Below are positions 50,944-59,227 of a stretch of 64,000 nucleotides of DNA, one piece after another; the stretch's first letter is position 1, and each line of letters starts with the position of its first letter. The stretch comes from Flavobacterium fluvii (lineage in GTDB: Bacteria; Bacteroidota; Bacteroidia; Flavobacteriales; Flavobacteriaceae). The notes beneath the pieces are model-generated. The model saw nothing but the letters and a program-made list of their open reading frames with translations, was not told where the DNA came from and searched no databases. The stretch spans positions 172,711 through 236,710 of the forward strand of contig NZ_FQWB01000006.1 of assembly GCF_900129545.1 (NCBI RefSeq), given 5' to 3'. Made by a program: the position numbers and the translations under genes.

Positions 50944-51533
50944 GAATCATTTCAGGTAAATATAAAGGAAGACGCATTTTTCCGCCAAAAGGACTTCCCG
51001 TTCGCCCCACAACAGATATGTCCAAAGAAGCATTATTCAATGTTTTGAACAATCATTTCAGTTTTGAAGGCTTGAAAATACTGGATTTATTTGCGGGAAC
51101 CGGAAATATCAGTTTCGAATTTGCTTCTCGTGGCAGCACGCCAATCACTTCTGTCGATGCTGATTTTGGTTGCGTGAAATTCATCAAGCAAGTTGCCGCA
51201 GAATATGATTTTAATATTGCCGCTACCAAAAGTGATGTTTTTCAATTTTTGGAACGAAATAAAGCAACTTATGACATTATTTTTGCCGATCCTCCTTATG
51301 GATTAGACCAAAAAACATTTGAAAAAGTAGTCTTGACTGTTTTCGAAAAAGATATCTTACAAGAAGATGGAATGATGGTCATTGAACATTCTAAATACAC
51401 AAAATTAGAGCATTTACCTAATTTTTCGTTCCAGAAAGGATATGGAGGATCTTTTTTTAGTTTCTTCGAAATTGGAAAATCTTCTGAAGAAGAAATTGAT
51501 GAAGAGGATTTCGACGATTCTCAAGAAGAATAA
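50940..51533 (+). CDS. rsmD: 16S rRNA (guanine(966)-N(2))-methyltransferase
   Basis: A 197-residue SAM-dependent methyltransferase that modifies G966 of 16S rRNA in the small subunit. It starts with GTG in the overlap with DUF3822, and the beginning [33 protein letters not shown] is highly typical. The SAM-binding motif is [18 protein letters not shown] and the catalytic motif is IIFADPPYG. The end has an acidic extension ([15 protein letters not shown]) that most bacterial RsmD proteins lack. Confidence 0.95.
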   Translation: [197 protein letters not shown]

Positions 51534-51548
51534 ATCTATAAGACTACT

Positions 51549-52427
51549 CTAGTTTTTCTGAATATCTCTTAAATTTTTGTTGGTGTTAATTATTGCCTGT
51601 TTGTTTTTATAGTCAATCCAGTCTTGTCCTTTCCATTTGCGCATCAAAACGTCATAATGTCTCATTACAAAAACATTAAATGCGGCTTTGCCCAAGTTGG
51701 TTATTTTTCTTGGAAAAGCTCTCAAACTCATTGAAAATCCGGGTGTCATATACTTCATGTAATGCCAATATCCTTCGGGCATGTATAGCATTTCACCATG
51801 ATTCAAATTGCAAATCATTCCTTTGGCTTTTTTCAAGGCTGGCCATTTTTCAAAATCGGGATTGTCAAAGTCAATATCTTCCCTGGAAATCAAGGCGTGC
51901 GGCACTTTATACAAGTATGGGGTTTCAGACGGAGGAAACAAAATACATTGCTTTTTGCCGTGAAAATGAAAGTGGAGAATATTGGAATAATCAATATCGA
52001 AATGCATGAATACTTTGGAGTTTTCTCCACCAAAAAACAACATAGGCAATTGCTTCACTAATCGAAGCCCAATATTCGGCCATTTGAAATCCTTCTGTAG
52101 CACGGAAACCTCATTCATTAAATTGTAGAGAAAAATGCGATAATTGGTAGGTTGTTTCAACATCAAGTCGATGTAATCGCTCATCTTCATTTTGGCGTGG
52201 GCTTCATTGAATCCATCTTTGTGGGACACGGGCCTATCGTCATAAAGTGGTACAATTTTGTCGCCGGCAACTTGCCTGATGTACTCCAAATTCCATTTTT
52301 GATACGCAGGCCAACCGACTGTAAGTTCTTCGATTACTACCGGTTTTTGATTTTTTACATAAGTATTGAAAAAATCTTCTTTGGAAATGGTTTTAACTCT
52401 TGGGATTTCAACTAGATTCAATTTCAT
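51549..52427 (-). CDS. Cupin-like (JmjC-type, cupin_8) oxygenase-like protein
   Basis: A 292-residue protein with a JmjC/cupin_8 fold like FIH-type hydroxylases. The Fe(II) ligands are likely His142 and Asp144 in FMHFDIDYSN and the later His in MPEGYWHYMKY; KKQCILFPPSETPYLYK is the central strand region that precedes 2-oxoglutarate-binding residues. The N-terminal KPVVIEELTVGWPAYQKW is also family-typical. It may hydroxylate a protein, but no substrate is known. It is convergent with rsmD and upstream on the minus strand lies RNase P RNA. Confidence 0.85.
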   Translation of the reverse strand: MKLNLVEIPRVKTISKEDFFNTYVKNQKPVVIEELTVGWPAYQKWNLEYIRQVAGDKIVPLYDDRPVSHKDGFNEAHAKMKMSDYIDLMLKQPTNYRIFLYNLMNEVSVLQKDFKWPNIGLRLVKQLPMLFFGGENSKVFMHFDIDYSNILHFHFHGKKQCILFPPSETPYLYKVPHALISREDIDFDNPDFEKWPALKKAKGMICNLNHGEMLYMPEGYWHYMKYMTPGFSMSLRAFPRKITNLGKAAFNVFVMRHYDVLMRKWKGQDWIDYKNKQAIINTNKNLRDIQKN

Positions 52428-52465
52428 CGTTTTTAAGAAATAAATTTGAAAATAAAAAAAATAAA

Positions 52466-52779
52466 AAAAGCAGACCTGTAAGCCGGATTCTGTCCCCGAT
52501 AAATCGGAGCCTTATCATTTATCTAGTCCCAATATTACTATCGGGATCAATCTTTCTACCCTTCGACAACGGGCGAGAACCCTTAAATGCCGATATACTT
52601 GAAATTTCACCGCATAGAGTTTACCTGGTTTCACTACAGCATTACCTGTACATACTTTCTGTTGCACTTGTCCTAATCCAATTTCTTGAACCGACGGGCG
52701 TTACCCGCTATGCTTCTCTGTGGTGTCCGGACTTTCCTCCCTCCCGATGAATCGGGACGACGATAAGGCGGCCTGCGGT
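52466..52779 (-). ncRNA. rnpB: RNase P RNA
   Basis: Catalytic RNA of RNase P, which removes the 5' leader of tRNA precursors. On the minus strand the 5' end GCAGGCC (52770-52776) pairs with GGTCTGC at the 3' end (52470-52476), which is helix P1. The universally conserved GAGGAAAGTCCGGAC lies near the 5' end and ACAGAATCCGGCTTAC near the 3' end. The length of about 310 bases is that of a compact A-type RNA. A run of T (A on the plus strand at 52463-52469 and further on) follows the 3' end as terminator. Confidence 0.95.
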
Positions 52780-52780
52780 A

Positions 52781-52788
52781 CAAATTTA
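52781..52788 (-). promoter_or_regulatory. -7 element of the RNase P RNA gene
   Basis: Minus-strand TAAATTTG fits TAnnTTTG and lies directly upstream of the RNA's 5' end at about 52776, at the distance expected for a start point. Confidence 0.6.
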
Positions 52789-52900
52789 CTATAATTAACA
52801 AGGTTTTCCAATATTTAGCCACTTCACTTTAACAACTATTTCACAACACATTCATAATAAAATAGTTACCTTTAATAGTCAACTATAAAATCACTTATCA

Positions 52901-52960
52901 TGAAATCGCCACTATCAGCATGTTTGCGAAAGCAAACACCTATAAATAAAAGGCGATAAC
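52901..52960 (+). ncRNA. Structured leader or small RNA upstream of the 52995 gene
   Basis: TGTTTGC (52921-52927), GAAA tetraloop, GCAAACA (52932-52938) is a perfect hairpin. It is nested in an outer stem ATCGCC (52905-52910) with GGCGAT (52952-52957). GNRA tetraloops and nested stems are typical of functional RNA. The block lies 38 bases before the start of a small protein gene, so it may regulate that gene or be a separate RNA. I do not recognise a known family. Confidence 0.45.
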
Positions 52961-52994
52961 AGATATGACCACTAACAAATAAATTTTACATATT

Positions 52995-53300
52995 ATGAAA
53001 CCGATCTATCATTATGCCACCGTTTCGGAAGCTTTGGAACAATTGAATAAAAAGGGTTTCATCCACGATTTTAATCTTCAAGATGAAACCATCCAAAAAA
53101 ATCCACATAATTATGAAATAGAACATGTCTATCGCTATGAAGGCGACACCGATCCCGATGAAGAAGCCGTCGTTTATGGCATAACCGCCCATTCGGGTGA
53201 AAGAGGTGTTTATGTTGCTGGATTTTCGGCAAACTCCGAAAGTGAAGCCGCAACTGTTTTGGCCAAATTATGCATCGAAGGAAATAACAAGCTAATCTAG
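52995..53300 (+). CDS. Conserved small protein of unknown function, 101 aa
   Basis: I recall proteins like this in Flavobacteriia that carry the name phosphoribosylpyrophosphate synthetase, but the sequence has no PRPP loop and is far too short. It opens MKPIYHYATVSEALEQLNKKGFIHDFNLQ and then has acidic and mixed segments (YRYEGDTDPDEEAVVYGITAHSGERGVYVAGFSANSES), suggesting a small alpha/beta domain. It has no signal peptide. A hairpin-rich leader precedes it. Not in an operon with the next gene (85-base gap). Confidence 0.7.
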   Translation: MKPIYHYATVSEALEQLNKKGFIHDFNLQDETIQKNPHNYEIEHVYRYEGDTDPDEEAVVYGITAHSGERGVYVAGFSANSESEAATVLAKLCIEGNNKLI

Positions 53301-53385
53301 AAATCATACTTTTTTGAAAGTTCTACTTAGCTTATACATGCAAGAATAAATTAACTTCAAAAATATATTTTAATCCTACTTTTCA

Positions 53386-54498
53386 ATGTTGCTTTCCAAT
53401 ATAATAATAGGAAGAATCAAAAAAGAAGGTCCAATACTGTTTCGGGACTTTATGGAAATGGCGCTGTATTATCCTGAATTAGGATATTATAATTCTCAAC
53501 AGGACAAAATTGGAGCCAATGGAGATTTTTATACCAGTGCCAATGTTTCTGGAACTTTTGGAGCCATGATAGGTCGACAAATAGAGGAAATGTGGCAAAT
53601 TTTAGAAAAAAAACCATTCAAAATAGTGGAATACGGTGCTGGAACCGGTTTGTTGTGTCACGATATTTTGGATTATCTCAAAAACAACACTCTTTTGTAT
53701 AAAAACCTAAACTATTGCATTATCGAGAAAAGTGTCCATATGCAGGAACTCCAAAAAAAACTTTTGATCGAAAAGGTCTGTTGGTATTCCGCAATCCAAG
53801 AGATTTATGAAATTGAGGGTTGTATTTTATCCAATGAATTAATCGATAATTTTTCGGTTCATCAAGTCATTATGGAAGACCAGCTAATGGAAGTTTTCGT
53901 GGATTACCAAGATGGTTTTGTAGAAGTCTTGAAACCTGCCAAAGAAGAACTCATAGATTATTTTGACAACTTAAACATTCATCTGCCAAAAGGATTCCGA
54001 ACAGAAGTAAATTTGGAAGCACTGTCTTGGATGAAAGAAGTCGCACAATACTTACGCAAAGGCTACGCGATAACGATAGATTATGGCTATATGTCATCTG
54101 AATTGTATAAAAACAACAGAAGTTGCGGCACGCTTTTATGTTATCATAAACATCAAACAAACGACAACCCATACCAATTCATCGGAGAACAAGACATTAC
54201 CACACACACCAATTTTTCCGCCCTCATCCATTGGGGTTCGCAATTTGGTCTGGACTGCTGTGGAATAGTGGATCAAGCAAGTTTTTTATTGGGACTTGGA
54301 ATCAAGGAATATCAAGAAGCCGCTTTAAAAAACAATCAGGGAAATTTGGAAATTGCAATGCAGGAATCAATAATAAATTACAGATTATTGGTAGATATGG
54401 GGATGAAATTAAAAGTAATGATACAACAAAAAGGAATGCCTAAACACCCTCTTTTGGGATTAAAATTTATGAACTCTTCAAAAACTGTCTTTGCCTGA
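53386..54498 (+). CDS. MidA-like SAM-dependent methyltransferase
   Basis: A 370-residue protein of the MidA/NDUFAF7 family (PF02636). The N terminus PILFRDFMEMALYYPELGYYN and the segment GANGDFYTSANVSGTFGAMIGRQIEEMW are diagnostic, and the SAM loop is KIVEYGAGTGLLCHDILDYL. Human NDUFAF7 methylates an arginine of a complex I subunit; the bacterial substrate is not known. SNELIDNFSVHQ matches the conserved ANE-D-xxP region only in part. It is followed by dnaX after 111 bases with its own candidate promoter. Confidence 0.88.
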   Translation: MLLSNIIIGRIKKEGPILFRDFMEMALYYPELGYYNSQQDKIGANGDFYTSANVSGTFGAMIGRQIEEMWQILEKKPFKIVEYGAGTGLLCHDILDYLKNNTLLYKNLNYCIIEKSVHMQELQKKLLIEKVCWYSAIQEIYEIEGCILSNELIDNFSVHQVIMEDQLMEVFVDYQDGFVEVLKPAKEELIDYFDNLNIHLPKGFRTEVNLEALSWMKEVAQYLRKGYAITIDYGYMSSELYKNNRSCGTLLCYHKHQTNDNPYQFIGEQDITTHTNFSALIHWGSQFGLDCCGIVDQASFLLGLGIKEYQEAALKNNQGNLEIAMQESIINYRLLVDMGMKLKVMIQQKGMPKHPLLGLKFMNSSKTVFA

Positions 54499-54584
54499 AA
54501 AATTTGAAATCCTTCTCTTTTTATAAATTTTGAAAATTATGAGAATTAAACAAATTAAGGGTTTCATAATATAATCCCATTACC

Positions 54585-54592
54585 TATATTTG
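54585..54592 (+). promoter_or_regulatory. Candidate -7 element of dnaX
   Basis: TATATTTG fits TAnnTTTG and ends 17 bases before the dnaX ATG. No good -33 TTG is seen. Confidence 0.45.
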
Positions 54593-54609
54593 CTTTCGAA
54601 TAAAAATCT

Positions 54610-55695
54610 ATGGAACAATTTGTTGTATCGGCACGTAAATATCGTCCACAAACATTTAATGATGTTGTGGGACAAAAGGCGATTACCAGTACTTTATTAC
54701 ACGCCATAGAAAGCAACCACTTGGCTTCTGCCCTATTGTTTACGGGACCTCGTGGTGTTGGAAAAACAACTTGCGCCCGAATTCTTGCCCGAAAAATCAA
54801 TCAACCCGGTTATGACGACCCGAATGAAGATTTTGCTTTCAATGTTTTCGAATTGGATGCTGCTTCCAACAATTCCGTGGACGACATCCGAAATTTGATT
54901 GACCAAGTTCGCATTCCGCCACAAACAGGACAATACAAGGTTTACATCATTGACGAGGTACACATGTTGTCTTCGGCAGCTTTTAACGCTTTCTTGAAAA
55001 CGTTGGAAGAACCGCCAAAACACGCCATTTTTATATTGGCCACGACCGAAAAACACAAAATTATTCCGACGATACTTTCTCGTTGCCAGATATTTGATTT
55101 CAAAAGAATTACCGTAAAAGATGCCAAAGAACATCTTGCCGAAGTTGCCCAAAGCCAAGGCGTGATTTGCGAAGACGATGCTTTGCATATTATTGCCCAA
55201 AAAGCCGATGGTGCGATGCGTGATGCTTTGTCTATTTTTGACCGAGTGGTTTCCTATTGCGGCAATAATTTGACCCGTCAAGCCGTTACCGAAAACTTGA
55301 ATGTTCTTGATTACGAAACCTATATCACGGTAACCGACTTGATTTTGGAAAACAAAATCCCGGAATTATTGGTTGCTTTCAATGATATTCTTGCCAAAGG
55401 ATTTGATGCGCACCATTTTGTATCAGGTTTGGCTTCGCATTTCAGGGATTTATTGGTTTCCAAAACACCTGCTACTTTAACTTTATTGGAAGTGGGCGAA
55501 CAAGCCCAAAAACTGTATGCCATTCAATGTCAAAAAGCATCACAAGAGTTCTTGTTGAAAGGAATCGAAATTGCCAATGACTGCGATTTGAAATACAAAG
55601 TGAGCCAAAACCAACGACTGCTCGTTGAACTTTGCTTGATGCAACTTGCCTCCATCACCTTTGATGGAGAAAAAAAAAAGTTGAGCAATTTATAA
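54610..55695 (+). CDS. dnaX: DNA polymerase III clamp-loader subunit DnaX, short (gamma-like) zero-frame form
   Basis: The AAA+ clamp-loader subunit. Residues 1-220 carry Walker A GPRGVGKTTCARILARK, Walker B VYIIDEVHMLS, and the sensor/arginine-finger region FILATTEKHKIIPTILSRC; the zinc-binding cysteine module of E. coli DnaX is absent. Residues 225-357 form the oligomerisation domain (ending LMQLASITFDGEKKK). The frame then ends as LSNL at residue 361, just after a run of ten A (55670-55679). Full-length DnaX should continue (FIIPPTYFR...), and this continuation is present in the -1 frame. So either the short form is a real gamma-like product or the A-run is misread. Confidence 0.9.
   Translation: MEQFVVSARKYRPQTFNDVVGQKAITSTLLHAIESNHLASALLFTGPRGVGKTTCARILARKINQPGYDDPNEDFAFNVFELDAASNNSVDDIRNLIDQVRIPPQTGQYKVYIIDEVHMLSSAAFNAFLKTLEEPPKHAIFILATTEKHKIIPTILSRCQIFDFKRITVKDAKEHLAEVAQSQGVICEDDALHIIAQKADGAMRDALSIFDRVVSYCGNNLTRQAVTENLNVLDYETYITVTDLILENKIPELLVAFNDILAKGFDAHHFVSGLASHFRDLLVSKTPATLTLLEVGEQAQKLYAIQCQKASQEFLLKGIEIANDCDLKYKVSQNQRLLVELCLMQLASITFDGEKKKLSNL
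55670..55680 (+). other. Slippery A10-G site in dnaX (possible -1 frameshift or transcriptional slippage)
   Basis: The sequence is GAA AAA AAA AAG in the zero frame and contains the heptamer A AAA AAG (55674-55680), the same as the frameshift site of E. coli dnaX. A run of ten A also allows RNA polymerase slippage, as known for Thermus dnaX. A -1 shift, or one extra A, opens the frame to 56348 and gives a 579-residue tau-like protein. No strong stem was found just downstream. Confidence 0.6.
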
Positions 55696-56348
55696 TTCCA
55701 CCCACTTATTTTAGAAGAACTGATTATTCAATTGTTGAAAAAATCAATGGCAATAACAATTCCAATGCCAATGAAAAAAGTCAAATTGAAAAGGTTGCAG
55801 AACCAAAAGTTGAAATCAACCATTCTAATGTAGTTGTCCCAAACGAAACTTCACAACCTGAACCACAAACTGCAAACCTTTCTGAAGGACCTAAATTTTC
55901 TGCATTGTCACTTTCAAGCATTCGTGCCAAAAGAGAATTGCAGGAAAGCAGTAAAGGAATTGTTAAAGAAGAAGTACATCTTCCAACAGAGACTTTCAAC
56001 GAAACCGACATGTTGTTGTATTGGAACAAATATGCAATGCGTTTGGGAGATAAAGGACACAAGATAATGGAATCGCTTTTGATGATAAGCGATCCCAAAT
56101 TAGAAGGTACCACCATCATTCACGAATTGCCCAACGGAGGTTCCAAGATAGACTTCGAAACCGAATTAAACGGACTTTTGGGCTATTTGAGAGGACATTT
56201 GCACAATCACGATATTGACATCAAAATTATTGTAAATGAAAGTATCGAGAAAAAATTTGCATTTACGGCTTTGGACAAATTCAATAGATTGAATGAAATC
56301 AACCCCAATTTAGAGTTGTTGAAAAAGACGTTCGATTTGGATATTTAA
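55680..56348 (+). CDS. dnaX: DnaX tau-specific C-terminal part in the -1 frame
   Basis: The frame is open from the A-run to 56348 and, joined by a -1 shift, adds 222 residues: VEQFIIPPTYFRRTDY, a low-complexity Asn/Ser/Glu linker, then a C-terminal domain (SALSLSSIRAKRELQ, ETDMLLYWNKYAMRLGDKGHKIMESLL, AFTALDKFNRLNEINPNLELLKKTFDLDI) that is typical of flavobacterial DnaX. It is expected to contact polymerase and helicase. The first internal ATG is only at 55983 or so, and no ribosome site precedes it, so it is unlikely to be made separately. The linker contains the CAATGGCAAT repeat noted upstream of DUF3822. Confidence 0.8.
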   Translation, partial: VEQFIIPPTYFRRTDYSIVEKINGNNNSNANEKSQIEKVAEPKVEINHSNVVVPNETSQPEPQTANLSEGPKFSALSLSSIRAKRELQESSKGIVKEEVHLPTETFNETDMLLYWNKYAMRLGDKGHKIMESLLMISDPKLEGTTIIHELPNGGSKIDFETELNGLLGYLRGHLHNHDIDIKIIVNESIEKKFAFTALDKFNRLNEINPNLELLKKTFDLDI

Positions 56349-56401
56349 TAAATATTATTGAGCTTAATTTCTAAAATTTACCGAGATTTTCAAGCAATAA
56401 A

Positions 56402-56434
56402 AAAACTGGCTGAAATTAATTTCAGCCAGTTTTT
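56402..56434. terminator. Bidirectional terminator after dnaX
   Basis: AAAACTGGCTGAAA (56402-56415) and TTTCAGCCAGTTTT (56420-56433) form a perfect 14-base stem with a TTAA loop and T-rich/A-rich flanks. It lies between convergent genes and can serve both. Confidence 0.92.
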
Positions 56435-56459
56435 TAGTTTTGTTACGTGAGTAGTTCTA

Positions 56460-58079
56460 TTATTGAAGCAAAACTTTCCCAACCCATAGTTTTTCCCAAT
56501 CTTCATCAAGTCCAATATAAGTGATACTGTTCTCGGATTTATCAAATATTGAAGGAAAATCTCTTTTCAAAAAATATTTTCGATCTCCCAAAGCCTTGAT
56601 GGTTCCAAGAGTGGAATTGGCCAAATCAATTTTAACGATGCGAGGGAAATAAAGTGGAAATACTGTTGCAGAACCATAATATGCATCAAGAAATGATTCA
56701 TAGCCTTTCGCTCCTTTTATTTCCATAAGTTCCCAATACAAGCTTTTTCCGTCTGAAGAAAGATAAAAATTTTGTTTCATGTCGAAAATTTCACTTTTCT
56801 TGTCGTTGTTCATTTTACCAATACCATATTGTGCTTTTAAACTCCCGGTTTTGTCAAAATGAAAGCAAATAATATCTTCGTAGGAGTCTACCGGATTTCC
56901 CATACCCATATTTACGGAACTGGTTAATTGACCCGCAATTAAATAATCCTCGGTATTAGTGACGAAAAAGTTCTCGATATAGAATTTTTTCCCTTTGTAA
57001 ACCGTTGCTCCTTTATCGCCGGGAGCGGTTTTAAATTTAGATTTAAATTCCGGCACTGCCGTGGTGGAGGCAAATGCAAGTTGGTTTCCCTTAAATTTCA
57101 GCAAATGAAAATTATCCATGTCTTCATCCAAAGATTTTCTCCATTTTAGGTCTAATTTATTACTGCCACCTCCTCCTGGATTATAAATAGGGGCATATTC
57201 GTTAAACACTTCTGCAAATGCATCTTTCGATTTTGTCGAAGTTCCAAAGAAGTAAATGTTTCCGTCCTTTTCATAAGCTGCAGTAATAAGAAGTGCCGAT
57301 GCAGGGCTTTTGAATTCAACTTTATTCTTAATATTTCCTTCGATATCAAATTCACAAAACACATAATTAGAAGGATCTGACTTTCCTTTATTAGGAGCAA
57401 ATATTGTAACAATATTTTCATTTGGCATTTGTTGGCAATATACAAGAGAGTAGGATACGTTTAAATCCAATGGTTTTTCTTTCAGCTCCAATTTGTCATT
57501 TATCATCAAGACCAGAAATTGATCTGCTTTGTTCTTGTCTTTGGATTCTACTTTGGCAAGTGCCAAAACATCGCTCTTTGTATCATCCAAAGAAGAATAA
57601 GAAGCATATCCATAGTATACTTTTCCATTGTCATTCTTCGGTTTTATACTTTCATCTGAAAGTACTTTCTTGGTCACATAAACTTGTTTTTCATGATTCC
57701 ATGTTTTTAATCTAACCACTTTGTTCAATTTTAGTTTCATACTCAACACATCAAACGAATTGGAACCTCCAACATAAACATTTAATGAAGTGCGTTCAAC
57801 ATCTGCTTTCTGTTCTTTCTTTTCTTTCGCTTCAGTAGTTGCAAGGAATTTAATGTTTTTGTCAAAACTGTATTCTTCAAAAGACACATCATCACTTTTT
57901 TTATTAACCTTCATTTTAAAAGTGATGTTGCTGTTGCCAGCATCATTTTTGGTGATATCGTACATATATCCTTTTTGGGATTTTGCAGTAAGTTCTTGTA
58001 CGGTTTCTTTAAATTCCTGCGAATAAGCAGCATTACTAACGAGAATTAGTAATACTATTGTGGTGTAAATTCTTTTCAT
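56460..58079 (-). CDS. Secreted protein of unknown function, 539 aa
   Basis: An exported protein of 539 residues from the ATG at 58079 (signal peptide MKRIYTTIVLLILVSNAAYSQ). The frame is open for 16 more codons but these lack conserved sequence. I do not recognise the family. The mature part is rich in Lys/Asp and beta strands with repeating patterns like VLALAKVESKDKN, NIYFFGTSTKSKD, DYLIAGQLTSS and SITYIGLDEDWEKLW, which suggest a beta-propeller-like fold. It contains GGGGSNKLDLKW and several KGKKFYIENFF-like segments. It is probably periplasmic or surface-exposed. Monocistronic, with the bidirectional terminator at its end. Confidence 0.75.
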   Translation of the reverse strand: MKRIYTTIVLLILVSNAAYSQEFKETVQELTAKSQKGYMYDITKNDAGNSNITFKMKVNKKSDDVSFEEYSFDKNIKFLATTEAKEKKEQKADVERTSLNVYVGGSNSFDVLSMKLKLNKVVRLKTWNHEKQVYVTKKVLSDESIKPKNDNGKVYYGYASYSSLDDTKSDVLALAKVESKDKNKADQFLVLMINDKLELKEKPLDLNVSYSLVYCQQMPNENIVTIFAPNKGKSDPSNYVFCEFDIEGNIKNKVEFKSPASALLITAAYEKDGNIYFFGTSTKSKDAFAEVFNEYAPIYNPGGGGSNKLDLKWRKSLDEDMDNFHLLKFKGNQLAFASTTAVPEFKSKFKTAPGDKGATVYKGKKFYIENFFVTNTEDYLIAGQLTSSVNMGMGNPVDSYEDIICFHFDKTGSLKAQYGIGKMNNDKKSEIFDMKQNFYLSSDGKSLYWELMEIKGAKGYESFLDAYYGSATVFPLYFPRIVKIDLANSTLGTIKALGDRKYFLKRDFPSIFDKSENSITYIGLDEDWEKLWVGKVLLQ

Positions 58080-58120
58080 TTTTTTTGTTTTTGAAGTTAG
58101 ATTCAAAGTTGAACTAATAT

Positions 58121-58128
58121 CAAACATA
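58121..58128 (-). promoter_or_regulatory. Candidate -7 element of the 56460-58079 gene
   Basis: Minus-strand TATGTTTG fits TAnnTTTG, about 41 bases before the chosen ATG at 58079; it supports that start, since the longer frame would begin on top of this element. Confidence 0.45.
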
Positions 58129-58278
58129 AAAAAATACCACTTTAGTAGTAATTTTTGAATTCATGATTACTATAAATTCAGTAGGCATAATTAGCCTAAA
58201 TGAAAAGACGAAATTCTATTTAATCGTTGCGAATAAAGTATAACGCAATAATGTTTACAAATAAATTCTTCTTAATGA

Positions 58279-59169
58279 TTAAATTTTTCCGTAATACATT
58301 GCCTTCACGATACCATCGGAAAGTCCTATTTTAGGAACATAAATATTTCTGGCGCCACTCCATTTCATGGCATTTAGATAGATTTGGGTCGCAGGGATAA
58401 TTACGTCGGCACGATCGGGATTCAAACCCAATTCCGAAATTCTTTGTTCGTAAGTCAGTGAACTCAAAAAGGAATATTGTGAATTCAAATAAATATAGGA
58501 CAAAGGTTTGTCTTGCAATTTCCCAGACATTTTAAATAATTTATTGATGTTTCCGCCGGAACCTATGATAGTAACCTCGTCGTAGTCTTGGGTATTTGTT
58601 TTAATCCATTTCTCCATTTCTTGCCACAAAACTTCTCTTACCATTTCGTTCAACAAACGAACTGTTCCTGCCTTGAATGATTTGGAAACAACAATTTTTC
58701 CATTGGAAAAAAGAGAAAATTCGGTGCTTCCACCACCAACATCCACATATAAATAGTTTTTGTCCGATTTCAAAAGATGGTGCAAATCTGTGGAAGCTAT
58801 AATTACAGCTTCTTTTTTTCCATCAATAATTTCAATATTGATGCCTGCTTTTTCTTTGATAATTTCAACTACTTCATTGCCATTGTAAGCTTCCCGCATC
58901 GCCGAGGTGGCAAAAGCCAAATATTTTTCGACTTTGTGAACTTTCATCAAAAGACGGAATGCCGTCATTGCATCGGTCATTCGATCAATATTTTCTTGGG
59001 AAATTTCTCCAACGGTAAAGGAATCTTGACCTAAACGAATAGGCACACGCACCAAGGAGTTTTTGTTGAATTGGGATTCTTTTCCGTCCTGCTCAACAAT
59101 ATTGGTAATTAGTAAACGCATCGCATTCGAACCGATGTCAATTGCGGCATATTTTTTTATCGTGAGCAT
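58279..59169 (-). CDS. ppx: Exopolyphosphatase / guanosine pentaphosphatase family protein
   Basis: A Ppx/GppA-type phosphatase of 296 residues from the ATG at 59169 (MLTIKKYAAIDIGSNAMRLLI); eight more in-frame codons exist upstream. The phosphate-binding loops IDIGSNAMR and YVDVGGGSTEFSLF and VTIIGSGGNINKLF are the signatures of the ASKHA phosphatase fold. It degrades polyphosphate or pppGpp; the short length (no C-terminal HD-like domain) fits the short Ppx group. It lies downstream of polyphosphate kinase in the same operon, which favours polyphosphate as the substrate. Confidence 0.9.
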   Translation of the reverse strand: MLTIKKYAAIDIGSNAMRLLITNIVEQDGKESQFNKNSLVRVPIRLGQDSFTVGEISQENIDRMTDAMTAFRLLMKVHKVEKYLAFATSAMREAYNGNEVVEIIKEKAGINIEIIDGKKEAVIIASTDLHHLLKSDKNYLYVDVGGGSTEFSLFSNGKIVVSKSFKAGTVRLLNEMVREVLWQEMEKWIKTNTQDYDEVTIIGSGGNINKLFKMSGKLQDKPLSYIYLNSQYSFLSSLTYEQRISELGLNPDRADVIIPATQIYLNAMKWSGARNIYVPKIGLSDGIVKAMYYGKI

Positions 59170-59227
59170 TTCTGGGTTAAGTAGCTTATTCATTATGGTA
59201 CTAAATTTTAACTAAATTAATTAGATG

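Noticed and set aside
52400..52750. 116-codon frame across the RNase P RNA locus
   Set aside because: The sequence matches conserved RNase P RNA elements on the minus strand; the frame is a chance reading.
55781..56119. A minus-strand frame and a plus-strand frame from 55834 in the dnaX 3' region
   Set aside because: The tau-like frame that continues dnaX explains the coding potential; the other frames show no family resemblance.
54610..56348. dnaX as a decayed pseudogene
   Set aside because: Only one break exists, exactly at a slippery A10-G run, and the rest of both parts is intact and conserved; dnaX is essential, so decay is unlikely. Slippage or a homopolymer error are better explanations.
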